A stretch of DNA of 32,071 bases from Staphylococcus schweitzeri (GTDB lineage Bacteria > Bacillota > Bacilli > Staphylococcales > Staphylococcaceae), in the NCBI RefSeq assembly GCF_002902405.1, contig NZ_PPQS01000047.1, forward strand, positions 87,210-119,280, written 5' to 3'. A program made the position numbers and the translations under genes. Of the stretch, positions 7,043 through 14,726 are shown piece after piece; within the stretch, counting starts at the first letter, position 1; every line of letters starts with the position of its first letter. The notes under the pieces are model-generated. The model searched no databases, had not been told where the DNA came from, and was given only the letters and a program-made list of their open reading frames with translations.

Positions 7043-7099
7043 ATTATGCACTTTGTAAAACTTTAAACAACTTAATAAAAGATTTGACATCTTATTAAG
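7043..7099. promoter_or_regulatory. Divergent SDR promoter and shared inverted repeat
   Basis: On the minus strand TTGTTT (complement of 7065-7070) and CATAAT (complement of 7043-7048) are 16 bases apart, a plausible promoter for the SDR gene. Immediately upstream, 7071-7099 is an imperfect inverted repeat (CTTAATAAAAGAT against ATCTTATTAAG) that covers the czrA -35 TTGACA at 7084-7089. A factor bound here could affect both directions. Confidence 0.45.
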
Positions 7100-7104
7100 A
7101 ACAT

Positions 7105-7138
7105 TATAAATTAATATATGAACAAATATTCATATGAA
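7105..7138 (+). promoter_or_regulatory. czr promoter -10 region and CzrA operator
   Basis: After TTGACA (7084-7089) comes an A/T-rich -10 zone, TATAAATT (7105-7112). An ArsR-type inverted repeat follows: ATATGAA (7116-7122) and TTCATAT (7129-7135) around a 6-base centre, part of a longer imperfect 12-2-12 palindrome. Its position at the likely transcription start fits repression by apo-CzrA and release by zinc. The site agrees with the known czr operator pattern as I remember it. Confidence 0.8.
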
Positions 7139-7152
7139 AGGATTGTCATATA

Positions 7153-7473
7153 ATGTCGGAACAGTATTCAGAAATACATACAGATACTTTGGAACGAGTC
7201 ACTGATATTTTCAAGGCATTAGGCGATTTTAATCGAATACGTATTATGAATTTGCTATCTGTGAACGAAGCAAGTGTTGGTCACATTTCACACCAATTAA
7301 AATTATCTCAATCAAATGTCTCTCACCAATTAAAATTACTTAAAAGCGTTCATCTTGTAAAAGCAAAACGACAAGGTCAGTCAATGATTTACTCATTAGA
7401 TGACATCCACGTAGCAACTATGTTAAAGCAAGCTATTAATCACGCGAATCATCCTAAAGAAAGTGGGTTATAA
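7153..7473 (+). CDS. czrA: Zinc-responsive ArsR-family repressor CzrA
   Basis: The 106-residue winged-helix repressor has the HTH at about residues 42-66, with SQSNVSHQLKLL as the recognition helix. The alpha-5 metal site of CzrA is complete: D84 and H86 in LDDIH, H97 and H100 in INHANH, at the numbering known for S. aureus CzrA. The protein binds its operator without metal; Zn(II) or Co(II) at the dimer interface releases it. The operator is just upstream and czrB is directly downstream, so it is autoregulatory for an efflux operon. The start follows GAAAGGA at a normal distance. Confidence 0.97.
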   Translation: MSEQYSEIHTDTLERVTDIFKALGDFNRIRIMNLLSVNEASVGHISHQLKLSQSNVSHQLKLLKSVHLVKAKRQGQSMIYSLDDIHVATMLKQAINHANHPKESGL

Positions 7474-7474
7474 T

Positions 7475-8455
7475 ATGTCTCATTCACATCATCATCACGA
7501 CCACATGCACAGTCATGTGACAACAAATAATAAGAAAGTATTATTTATTTCGTTTTTAATTATCGGCCTATACATGTTTATCGAAATCATCGGTGGTTTT
7601 CTTGCTAATAGTTTGGCATTATTATCTGATGGTATCCATATGTTTAGCGATACATTTTCATTAGGTATCGCACTCATTGCCTTTATTTATGCTGAAAAAA
7701 ATGCCACAATTACGAAAACATTTGGTTATAAACGTTTCGAAGTGCTTGCAGCATTATTTAACGGCGTAACGCTGTTTGTAATAAGTATACTCATCGTTTT
7801 CGAAGCTATTAAACGTTTCTTTGTTCCTACTGAAGTACAATCTAAAGAAATGTTAATCATTAGTATTATTGGATTAATTGTAAATATCGTTGTGGCTTAC
7901 TTTATGTTTAAAGGTGGCGACACATCACATAATTTAAATATGCGTGGTGCTTTTTTACATGTTATCGGAGATTTACTTGGTTCAGTTGGCGCTATCACTG
8001 CAGCAATTTTAATTTGGGCATTCGGATGGACTATTGCCGATCCTATTGCAAGTATTTTAGTTTCGGTTATTATTTTAAAAAGTGCTTGGGGAATTACAAA
8101 ATCTTCAATTAACATTTTGATGGAAGGTACACCAAGTGATGTTGATATAGACGAAGTTATAAAAACAATTAAAAAAGATTCACGAATAAAAAGCGTTCAT
8201 GATTGTCATGTTTGGACAATTTCAAATGATATGAATGCATTAAGTTGTCATGTTGTTGTAGACCACACATTGACAATGAAAGAATGTGAATTATTATTAG
8301 AAACCATTGAACACGAATTGTTACATTTAAATATACATCATATGACAATTCAATTAGAAACACCTGATCATAAACATGATGAATCAACTATATGTTCTGG
8401 TACACACAGCCACTCACATAACGACCATAGTCATCATCATGCACACGCACATTAA
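7475..8455 (+). CDS. czrB: Cation diffusion facilitator, zinc/cobalt efflux
   Basis: The 326-residue protein (start at MSHSHHHH) has six predicted membrane helices between about residues 20 and 215 and a cytoplasmic C-terminal domain. The two CDF transport-site motifs are visible: SDGIHMFSD in helix II and HVIGDLLGS in helix V, both HxxxD. Histidine-rich tails flank the core, with eight His in the first 14 residues and a dense SHSHNDHSHHHAHAH-type C-terminus, probably metal-gathering. CDF proteins export Zn(II) or Co(II) in exchange for protons. An in-frame GTG four codons earlier would overlap czrA, but the ATG one base after the czrA TAA is preferred and gives tight translational coupling. 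A terminator follows. Confidence 0.95.
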   Translation: MSHSHHHHDHMHSHVTTNNKKVLFISFLIIGLYMFIEIIGGFLANSLALLSDGIHMFSDTFSLGIALIAFIYAEKNATITKTFGYKRFEVLAALFNGVTLFVISILIVFEAIKRFFVPTEVQSKEMLIISIIGLIVNIVVAYFMFKGGDTSHNLNMRGAFLHVIGDLLGSVGAITAAILIWAFGWTIADPIASILVSVIILKSAWGITKSSINILMEGTPSDVDIDEVIKTIKKDSRIKSVHDCHVWTISNDMNALSCHVVVDHTLTMKECELLLETIEHELLHLNIHHMTIQLETPDHKHDESTICSGTHSHSHNDHSHHHAHAH

Positions 8456-8462
8456 TCATTTG

Positions 8463-8514
8463 AGCCCTACTACCATTGTTAAGAATTACCTATACAATGA
8501 TTGTAGGGCTTTTG
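8463..8514 (+). terminator. Terminator of the czrAB operon
   Basis: AGCCCTAC (8463-8470) pairs with GTAGGGCT (8503-8510), with extra pairing inside, and is followed by TTT. Confidence 0.8.
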
Positions 8515-8593
8515 TGTATTTATAATGACTCTATTCTTTTTAAGATAATACTATGTTTATAATCTAATTTTTAATATTATTTCCAGTTTCCGT

Positions 8594-8706
8594 CACATTA
8601 GAGTTAAAATTATCTTGTGATAATTTTCATTTGTTGGGGCCCCTTCCCCCAACCTGCACATTACAGTTAAAATTATCTTGTGATAATTTTCATTTGTTGG
8701 GGCCCC
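8594..8706. repeat. STAR element, two tandem 50-base units
   Basis: Units at 8594-8643 and 8657-8706 are identical except for one base (CACATTAGAG against CACATTACAG), with a period of 63. Each ends in the STAR core TTTGTTGGGGCCCC (8630-8643, 8693-8706). Each contains a perfect hairpin, AAAATTATC-TTGT-GATAATTTT (8606-8627 and 8669-8690). STAR elements are dispersed, copy-number-variable repeats of S. aureus intergenic DNA. No function is established. Confidence 0.9.
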
Positions 8707-8788
8707 ATAATTAATTTTTATTAGATATTGATATGAAAATAACGTGTTTTTTGATATTGTATTTATATGAAGAAAAGGAGGCAACACA

Positions 8789-9880
8789 TTGTTTACTTAT
8801 TATAAATCAGCATTTAAAAATGCTAAACCACAATTATTATTAACATTAATATACGCATTAATTGCATTTGCTGTGGTTGCAGTTGCATATTTATTTGTTA
8901 ATGCGAAGCTTAACCAGTATTTACAATTGGTTATACTATATGCACAATTTGGGCAACAACCGCCAACAAATGCGTATCTACCTATTATCGCTATATTAAT
9001 TATAGCATTTTTACTTTCATTGTTTCTGTTTGTTCAAATTTTCATTGGTATTATAAATATTATGAGACGAGCAATTAAAAATGAAAAAGTAGGTTTTATG
9101 GATTTAATTATTGCATTTAAAAAAGGGAATTATATGAAGAGCGTGCTTATAGGCCTTGTTTCTATTGGTATGATTATTATCATGTCTCTTCTGATATCAT
9201 TATTGTCAAATCTATTAATGCCAGTTGGACAAAATATTTTGGCTTCAGTACAAAAATCATTTGCAACTAGTGCGCACTTAATCGGCATCGCTTATACTGT
9301 TCAAAGTATCATTATCGTTGTAATTTCAATAATTAAAGCTATTATTACTTGGTTATTGTTAATACCAGTTTTCAACTTTATGATTAGTTTCGTTGAATCA
9401 ACTAACGATAAAGCGAAAACACACTTAGCTAATGGATTTAAAGCAATGAAAAATGGTCAAAAAACATTTTTCAAATTTTTCATTGGCATACTATTGTTAA
9501 ACCTAATTTTAATTATTTTTAATACACCAGTTTACTACTTAATTGGTATCAATACGCAATCGATTTCTCAAAGCGCTGCAGAAAATGTTTTGAGAGCATA
9601 TAGTATCTTCTTAATTATATTATTTGTTGTTATCCACGTAGTCATTTTAATGGGTATCATTCAATACTATTTAAAACGTGGCCAAAAATTATCTAAAGAC
9701 AAAGTAAAATCAGCTAACAAAAACAAAAATGTTGTGACTGAACCAAAAAGTACAAAAGTAGAAAATGAAAAAGTGACAACATCTGTTGAAACAAAAACAG
9801 AAAAAGCACAAGATTCATTAAAAGATGAGACTACAAAAACGATTACTTCAGATAAACCAGAAGACAATCAACCAAAATAA
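8789..9880 (+). CDS. Polytopic membrane protein with charged C-terminal tail, unknown function
   Basis: I do not recognise a named family. The protein has 363 residues with the TTG start at 8789, chosen because AAAAGGAGG ends 7 bases before it. Six hydrophobic segments are visible at about 15-36, 64-92, 117-141, 171-201, 229-253 and 271-295. The first helix is preceded by a short basic N-terminus. Residues 297-363 form a hydrophilic, probably disordered tail rich in Lys, Thr, Glu and Asn (VKSANKNKNVV, TKTITSDKPEDNQPK), predicted cytoplasmic if all six helices are real. It resembles the broad group of DUF-type integral membrane proteins next to transport genes. It is monocistronic, between the STAR element and a strong terminator. 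Confidence 0.85.
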   Translation: MFTYYKSAFKNAKPQLLLTLIYALIAFAVVAVAYLFVNAKLNQYLQLVILYAQFGQQPPTNAYLPIIAILIIAFLLSLFLFVQIFIGIINIMRRAIKNEKVGFMDLIIAFKKGNYMKSVLIGLVSIGMIIIMSLLISLLSNLLMPVGQNILASVQKSFATSAHLIGIAYTVQSIIIVVISIIKAIITWLLLIPVFNFMISFVESTNDKAKTHLANGFKAMKNGQKTFFKFFIGILLLNLILIIFNTPVYYLIGINTQSISQSAAENVLRAYSIFLIILFVVIHVVILMGIIQYYLKRGQKLSKDKVKSANKNKNVVTEPKSTKVENEKVTTSVETKTEKAQDSLKDETTKTITSDKPEDNQPK

Positions 9881-9884
9881 AATT

Positions 9885-9922
9885 AAGAGCCCCTTACAAC
9901 TTTAGTTGTTAGGGGCTCTTAT
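9885..9922 (+). terminator. Strong terminator of the membrane protein gene
   Basis: AAGAGCCCCTTACAAC (9885-9900) pairs with GTTGTTAGGGGCTCTT (9905-9920) with one mismatch and a TTTA loop. Confidence 0.9.
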
Positions 9923-10085
9923 GCAGTTGAGCAATGCTGTTAACTGCGTTCCGCTACTTCAACTATGGTTGTCAGGATTCTCTATGGAGGCATTCCTTTT
10001 AATTCAATATAAGTTGTTATTGTTCAGTTATTTTAATTTTAAACTAAACTTAAATCCATACATTATATAAAAATGAGGTGTAACC

Positions 10086-10172
10086 ATGACATACGGTACA
10101 ATTGTAGCTATACTCTGTGCGCTATTTGTAGTGTTCTTTATTCCATACATGGAAAAGAAAAACAAGAAATAG
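10086..10172 (+). CDS. Possible 28-residue single-span membrane peptide
   Basis: This short ORF is preceded by GAGGTG about 6 bases before the ATG. It encodes a 28-residue peptide starting MTYGTIVAIL, with one hydrophobic helix (about residues 4-20) and a basic tail ending EKKNKK. It has its own space between two terminators, with the hairpin at 10208-10257 35 bases after its stop. That layout is what one sees for small membrane peptides and type I toxins, but I recognise no homologue and no antisense RNA. The interval 9923-10085 is otherwise unexplained. Confidence 0.55.
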   Translation: MTYGTIVAILCALFVVFFIPYMEKKNKK

Positions 10173-10205
10173 CACAAATGTCTGAAGCAAAATATTTATA
10201 AGCAG

Positions 10206-10258
10206 ACAAAAGAGCAACAAGAAATTTTCTAATAGAAAATAACCTTGCTGCTCTTTTG
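10206..10258. terminator. Bidirectional terminator between the small ORF and the HAD gene
   Basis: AAAAGAGCA (10208-10216) and TGCTCTTTT (10249-10257) pair, with inner pairing of CAAG/CTTG and TTTTCTA/TAGAAAA. T runs occur in both directions. Confidence 0.85.
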
Positions 10259-10302
10259 TATATTTCTCATCAACTATTGTAAATTAAATATGAAAACACC
10301 AA

Positions 10303-11160
10303 TTATTTAACTAAAAAATGTTTTTCTAAATATTTAGCTGCGCCATCTTCTTCATTCGTATATGTCGTTACATCTGAAGTTAATGCTTGTATTTCAGGGC
10401 GTGCATTTTTCATAGCAACTGTATAATGACCAAATTCAAACATTGCTCTATCGTTATCACTGTCTCCAATGACCAATGTTTCATCTTGATGAATACCAAA
10501 TTTTTCAATCATTTCTTTAATACCAGTCCCCTTATCAGTTTGATAAGCCATTGTTTCTGCATTAAATCTCGATGAATTAGAAACACTAATTTGTAGTTGC
10601 ACATGATTTTGCTTTAATTCATCTCTAAATGTCGTGATTTTTTCTAAATTCGAACTGAAAAGATAAATTTTTGAATATTCACCTTTTGGAAACTCACCTA
10701 CCCACTCAATCTTACCTGCAAGTGCTTCTTGTCTAGAAGACCATTCACTATGACTCACACCATTAATTGGATCTTGGCTATGAATCATGTCTCTCATCCA
10801 TGTTTCATCTTCTTTTAAAGCTACTCTATTTCCTTCAAATGGGAATACCTCATAATAAATATGTTGTTGTTTAGCCAAATCAACTATTTGTTTTACCTGT
10901 GTTAAAGATAATCCATGTTTAAAAATTGTATGTCCATCTACTTCACCAATAGTACCATTTGAGCTAATAATACCATCAACAACAAAATCTTGTGGTACTA
11001 GTTGATGTATTTCAGAATGTGAACGGCCTGTTGCTAAAAATACTTTGAATCCTTTTTCTCGCATCTGCTTAATAACATCTTTGGTATAAGTTGTCGCCTT
11101 ATTATTCTCATGTAAAATCGTACCATCCATGTCTAAAAATATTGCTTTTACGTTATCCAT
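10303..11160 (-). CDS. Cof-type HAD-superfamily phosphatase (HAD-IIB)
   Basis: The protein has 285 residues when started at MDNVKAIF. This ATG is preferred over an upstream TTG because GGAGGG lies 4 bases before it. HAD motif I is FLDMDGT (nucleophile D10, acid D12), motif II FLATGRS, and motif IV GDSDNDRAMF. The ND between is typical of the Cof/YkrA-like subfamily with a C2-type cap. Members hydrolyse small phosphorylated metabolites such as sugar phosphates, FMN or pyridoxal phosphate; the substrate cannot be told here. It lies 67 bases downstream of an ABC ATPase gene on the same strand and likely shares its transcript. A terminator follows. Confidence 0.9.
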   Translation of the reverse strand: MDNVKAIFLDMDGTILHENNKATTYTKDVIKQMREKGFKVFLATGRSHSEIHQLVPQDFVVDGIISSNGTIGEVDGHTIFKHGLSLTQVKQIVDLAKQQHIYYEVFPFEGNRVALKEDETWMRDMIHSQDPINGVSHSEWSSRQEALAGKIEWVGEFPKGEYSKIYLFSSNLEKITTFRDELKQNHVQLQISVSNSSRFNAETMAYQTDKGTGIKEMIEKFGIHQDETLVIGDSDNDRAMFEFGHYTVAMKNARPEIQALTSDVTTYTNEEDGAAKYLEKHFLVK

Positions 11161-11227
11161 ATTTCCCTCCACTATCAATGCTATATTAATTAAATTGTGT
11201 CATTATTACTTAGTATTTGCAAAGTAT

Positions 11228-12010
11228 TTACTCGAATATCATCATTGTAAAACGTTGATTCCATCGCTGAACTGCTACTTTTTCTTGGAAGAAATGAGAC
11301 ATATTTTCAGATGTTAATATGTCTTCTACAGCACCTTGTTGGATACTTTGACCATCTTTTAACAGTAAAATTTTGGAAAAGTTGGCAGTGATTTCTTCAA
11401 TAAAGTGCGTTACATAAATCATTGCAAGTGTTGGATACTTATCTGACAGTGCGTCTAATATATTCAACAGCGACTCACGAGCAATAAAATCTAATCCGGC
11501 TGCTGGTTCATCTAAAATTAAAATACGCGGCTGCCCCATCAAGGCTCTAGCAATCATTACACGTTGTTTTTCACCGGTAGATAAATAACCAATAAATTGT
11601 TGAGCTTTATCAGACATCTCTACTAATTTTAGTAATTGCTGTGCTTCACTTATAATGTCATCATCGACATTTTTATAAACACCTATAGATTTAAAAGCAC
11701 CACTCATTACAACATCTATTACTGTTTCACCTTCTTGAAATTTCTCCAATAAGCTATGTGATACAAACCCAATTTGCTGACGTACATCGTCTGCAGAATA
11801 ACCTAATTCACCTGGCATTTTACCGAATAGATTAACAGATCCAGATGTTGCAGGCTCATACGCATTCAAAATATTTAGAAGTGTTGTCTTACCTGCACCA
11901 TTCAAACCATATAATACCCATTTATCACCTTCAGCAATTTGCCAAGAAACATCTTTTAATATTGTCTTACCTTGTTTAAGACGCTTAACATGATTCAATT
12001 CGATTAACAT
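11228..12010 (-). CDS. Orphan ABC transporter ATP-binding protein (YlmA-like)
   Basis: The protein has 260 residues from the ATG at 12010; GGAGGG is 6 bases before it, while the ATG two codons earlier abuts the ribosome site. All ABC motifs are intact: Walker A GLNGAGKTT (35-43), Q-loop near GFVSHS, signature LSTGEKQR (LSGGQ variant), Walker B ILILDEPAAGLD, and the switch His in YVTHF. No permease or binding protein is adjacent on either side, so it either serves a distant transporter or acts as a soluble ABC protein. The overall look is of the B. subtilis YlmA / ModF-like group. It is probably co-transcribed with the downstream HAD phosphatase. Confidence 0.88.
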   Translation of the reverse strand: MLIELNHVKRLKQGKTILKDVSWQIAEGDKWVLYGLNGAGKTTLLNILNAYEPATSGSVNLFGKMPGELGYSADDVRQQIGFVSHSLLEKFQEGETVIDVVMSGAFKSIGVYKNVDDDIISEAQQLLKLVEMSDKAQQFIGYLSTGEKQRVMIARALMGQPRILILDEPAAGLDFIARESLLNILDALSDKYPTLAMIYVTHFIEEITANFSKILLLKDGQSIQQGAVEDILTSENMSHFFQEKVAVQRWNQRFTMMIFE

Positions 12011-12155
12011 AATCATCCCTCCGTTTTTAAAGGTAACGTTCAATACTTTAAAATTATCGTAACATATTATAATTAATTATCAGACTATTTCGGCAAATTA
12101 AATTATGTAGAATCTCGTTTTTGATATAAATCACGATCACAATATTAAGTTTATG

Positions 12156-12193
12156 CAAAAACACCCTTTTAGACTGATTATCTAAAAGGGCGC
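12156..12193 (-). terminator. glmS terminator
   Basis: CCCTTTTAGA (12164-12173) and TCTAAAAGGG (12181-12190) form a 10-bp stem. In the minus direction GTGTTTTTG follows. Confidence 0.85.
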
Positions 12194-12239
12194 TTTCTAT
12201 ACTTTAATTTTAATGCATGCACTGATAAAATATGCGTAA

Positions 12240-14045
12240 TTATTCTACAGTAACTGATTTAGCAAGGTTACGTGGTTTATCCACATCTAAATCTCTGTGT
12301 AATGCTGCATAATATGAAATTAATTGTAACGCAACAACTGATACTAATGGCGTTAATAATTCATGAACATGAGGAATGACATATGTGTCGCCTTCTTTTT
12401 CAAGACCTTCCATAGAAATGATACATGGGTGTGCACCACGTGCTACTACCTCTTTAACGTTACCACGAATTGATAAATTAACGTTTTCTTGAGTTGCTAA
12501 AGCTACAACTGGCGTGCCATCTTCGATTAATGCAATCGTACCATGTTTAAGTTCTCCACCAGCAAAACCTTCTGCTTGAATGTAAGAAATTTCTTTAAGT
12601 TTTAATGCACCTTCTAAACTTACATTATAGTCAATTGTACGTCCGATGAAGAATGCATTACGCGTTGTTTCTAAGAAATCTGTTGCAATTTGCTCCATAA
12701 TCGGCGCATCATCAACAATCGCTTCAATAGCTGTTGTTACTTTTGCCAATTCTCTTAATAGATCAATATCCGCTTCACGACCGTGCTCTTTCGCAACGAT
12801 TTGAGATAAAATTGATAATACTGCAATTTGCGCAGTGTAGGCTTTTGTAGAAGCAACTGCGATTTCAGGACCAGCATGTAATAACAATGTATGATCTGCT
12901 TCACGTGATAATGTTGAACCTGCAACATTAGTAATCGTTAATGATTTATGACCTAATTTCTTAGTTTCAACTAATACTGCACGGCTATCTGCAGTTTCAC
13001 CTGATTGAGAAATATAAACAAACAATGGTTTTTCAGATAACAATGGCATGTTGTAAACAAACTCAGATGCAACATGTACTTCAGTTGGTACACCAGCCCA
13101 TTTTTCTAAAAATTCTTTACCTACCAACCCTGCATGGTAACTTGTACCAGCTGCAATTACATAAATACGGTCTGCTTCTTTAACATCATTAATGATATCT
13201 TGATCAATTTTCAAGTTACCTTCTGCATCTTGGTACTCTTGAATAATACGACGCATAACTGCAGGCTGTTCGTGAATCTCTTTTAACATATAGTGTGCAT
13301 AAACACCTTTTTCAGCATCTGATGCATCAATTTCAGCAGTATATGAATCGCGTTCTAGAACGTTTCCATCTGCATCTTTAATAATTACTTCGTCTTTTTT
13401 AACAATAACAATTTCATGGTCATGGATTTCTTTATATTCACTTGTTACTTGTAACATTGCAAGTGCATCTGAAGCGATAACGTTGAATCCTTCACCTACA
13501 CCTAATAATAAAGGTGATTTATTTTTAGCAACATAGATTGTGTCTTTGTCTTCAGCATCTAATAAACCTAATGCATATGAACCATGTAATAATGACACAA
13601 CTTTTGTAAATGCTTCTTCAGTTGATAGACCTTGATTTGAAAAGTATTCAATTAACTGAACAATAACTTCTGTATCTGTTTCTGAAATAAAAGATACACC
13701 TTGTAAATATTCTTTTTTTAACTCTTCATAATTTTCAATAACACCGTTGTGAACTAAAGTGAAACGGCCGTTTGAAGATTGATGAGGATGAGAGTTTTCA
13801 TGGTTAGGTACACCATGAGTTGCCCAACGTGTGTGACCGATTCCAACAGGACCATCAAAATCAGTGCTATCAGCAACTTTACGCAATTCAGCAATACGTC
13901 CTTTTTCTTTAAATACAGTTGTACTATCTTCATTCACTACAGCGATACCTGCTGAATCATAGCCTCTGTATTCTAATTTTTCTAAACCTTTTAATAATAA
14001 TTCTTTGGCATTATCATAACCAATATAACCTACAATTCCACACAT
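12240..14045 (-). CDS. glmS: Glutamine--fructose-6-phosphate aminotransferase (isomerizing)
   Basis: The protein has 601 residues starting MCGIVGYIG. This start is required because the Cys after Met becomes the N-terminal nucleophile; a longer frame adds six residues before it. The glutaminase domain is about residues 1-220 (with HTRWATHG), followed by two SIS domains, about 285-415 (SQSGETADS) and 455-590. The C-terminus is KSVTVE, typical of GlmS. The enzyme makes glucosamine-6-phosphate from fructose-6-phosphate and glutamine, the entry to peptidoglycan and teichoic acid amino sugars. It is monocistronic. Its leader holds a glmS ribozyme, so product feedback on the mRNA is expected. Confidence 0.97.
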   Translation of the reverse strand: MCGIVGYIGYDNAKELLLKGLEKLEYRGYDSAGIAVVNEDSTTVFKEKGRIAELRKVADSTDFDGPVGIGHTRWATHGVPNHENSHPHQSSNGRFTLVHNGVIENYEELKKEYLQGVSFISETDTEVIVQLIEYFSNQGLSTEEAFTKVVSLLHGSYALGLLDAEDKDTIYVAKNKSPLLLGVGEGFNVIASDALAMLQVTSEYKEIHDHEIVIVKKDEVIIKDADGNVLERDSYTAEIDASDAEKGVYAHYMLKEIHEQPAVMRRIIQEYQDAEGNLKIDQDIINDVKEADRIYVIAAGTSYHAGLVGKEFLEKWAGVPTEVHVASEFVYNMPLLSEKPLFVYISQSGETADSRAVLVETKKLGHKSLTITNVAGSTLSREADHTLLLHAGPEIAVASTKAYTAQIAVLSILSQIVAKEHGREADIDLLRELAKVTTAIEAIVDDAPIMEQIATDFLETTRNAFFIGRTIDYNVSLEGALKLKEISYIQAEGFAGGELKHGTIALIEDGTPVVALATQENVNLSIRGNVKEVVARGAHPCIISMEGLEKEGDTYVIPHVHELLTPLVSVVALQLISYYAALHRDLDVDKPRNLAKSVTVE

Positions 14046-14249
14046 AACTTCATTTTCCTCCATATAGGAATAGTACGCGTAAATTATGATTTATTGTCGA
14101 TAATTTAGATTAACAATCTGCTTTCATAATATAAATGTGGAATGTACTACTTTGCATTAACCCCACAACAAATTAAGCATAGTTACATCTATTAACTACA
14201 CAAAATGCTTACACTGTACTTTCCTTTTTAATATTTTTATATTTAGTTT

Positions 14250-14453
14250 CTGGCGATCTTATTAACTTTGTCCATTAAGTCACCTTAATGTTTTACTTAA
14301 TAAGCTAACGAATGAGCCACATCCGGGATAGCATCCGCCGATCTATTCGATCACTATCCTCCTCGTCTACAAATATATAAATTACGTTCTATAAAGATCA
14401 CTCTTATATTAATCTTTAATCTTCAAACACAATTATTTATTTGTACAGGCGCT
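14250..14453 (-). ncRNA. glmS ribozyme (glucosamine-6-phosphate-activated self-cleaving riboswitch)
   Basis: Read on the minus strand, the leader has the conserved ribozyme elements in order: AAAGCGCC, with the expected cleavage just before the G at 14452; the block GACGAGGAGGATAG, then ATCGGCGGATGCTATCCCGG, whose GGATAG/CTATCC pair forms a helix; a GGCTCATTCGTTAGC segment; and the hairpin CATTAAGGTGACTTAATG (14290-14273) followed by GACAAAG. Known biology: glucosamine-6-phosphate acts as coenzyme for cleavage, and the cut mRNA is degraded. The 3' boundary is approximate. About 200 bases separate it from the glmS start. Confidence 0.93.
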
Positions 14454-14494
14454 TTAACTGTATTACCGAACTTTCCCCCTTTCCATTAATCATT

Positions 14495-14524
14495 ATTGTA
14501 CAACGGTGTTGTTTTATTTTGCAA
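14495..14524 (-). promoter_or_regulatory. glmS promoter
   Basis: TTGCAA (complement of 14519-14524) and TACAAT (complement of 14495-14500) are 18 bases apart. The predicted start, near 14488, would leave a leader of about 35 bases before the ribozyme cleavage site. Confidence 0.6.
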
Positions 14525-14622
14525 ATATTTTCACAATAAAATTTTAAAAATCCTAAAACAATATTTTAGTTTTACATTTTCAAAATATCTATGTGGTCAC
14601 ATTTATGACACTTTATTTAATT

Positions 14623-14665
14623 TTGTCACATTTATTTTGACAAAGTTAATTTTTGTTTATATTGA
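14623..14665 (+). promoter_or_regulatory. mtl promoter with candidate MtlR site
   Basis: TTGACA (14637-14642) and TATTGA (14660-14665) are 17 bases apart. Overlapping the -35 is a 21-base imperfect palindrome, TTGTCACA (14623-14630) and TTTGACAA (14636-14643), one mismatch from symmetry. It resembles the inverted repeat reported for MtlR in other Firmicutes (TTGNCACA-type half-sites). Confidence 0.6.
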
Positions 14666-14726
14666 GTAATAAGCAATAGCTCTTTAAACTAAATATAGTC
14701 ACATATATTAAAAAAGAGGTGTAAAT

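Noticed and set aside
7463..7474. GTG start for CzrB overlapping czrA
   Set aside because: The ATG at 7475 gives the usual His-rich N-terminus and length; the GTG adds only four residues.
8593..8787. 64-codon minus-strand frame with a repeated peptide (NENYHKIILT)
   Set aside because: It is just the tandem STAR units read in frame; no ribosome site.
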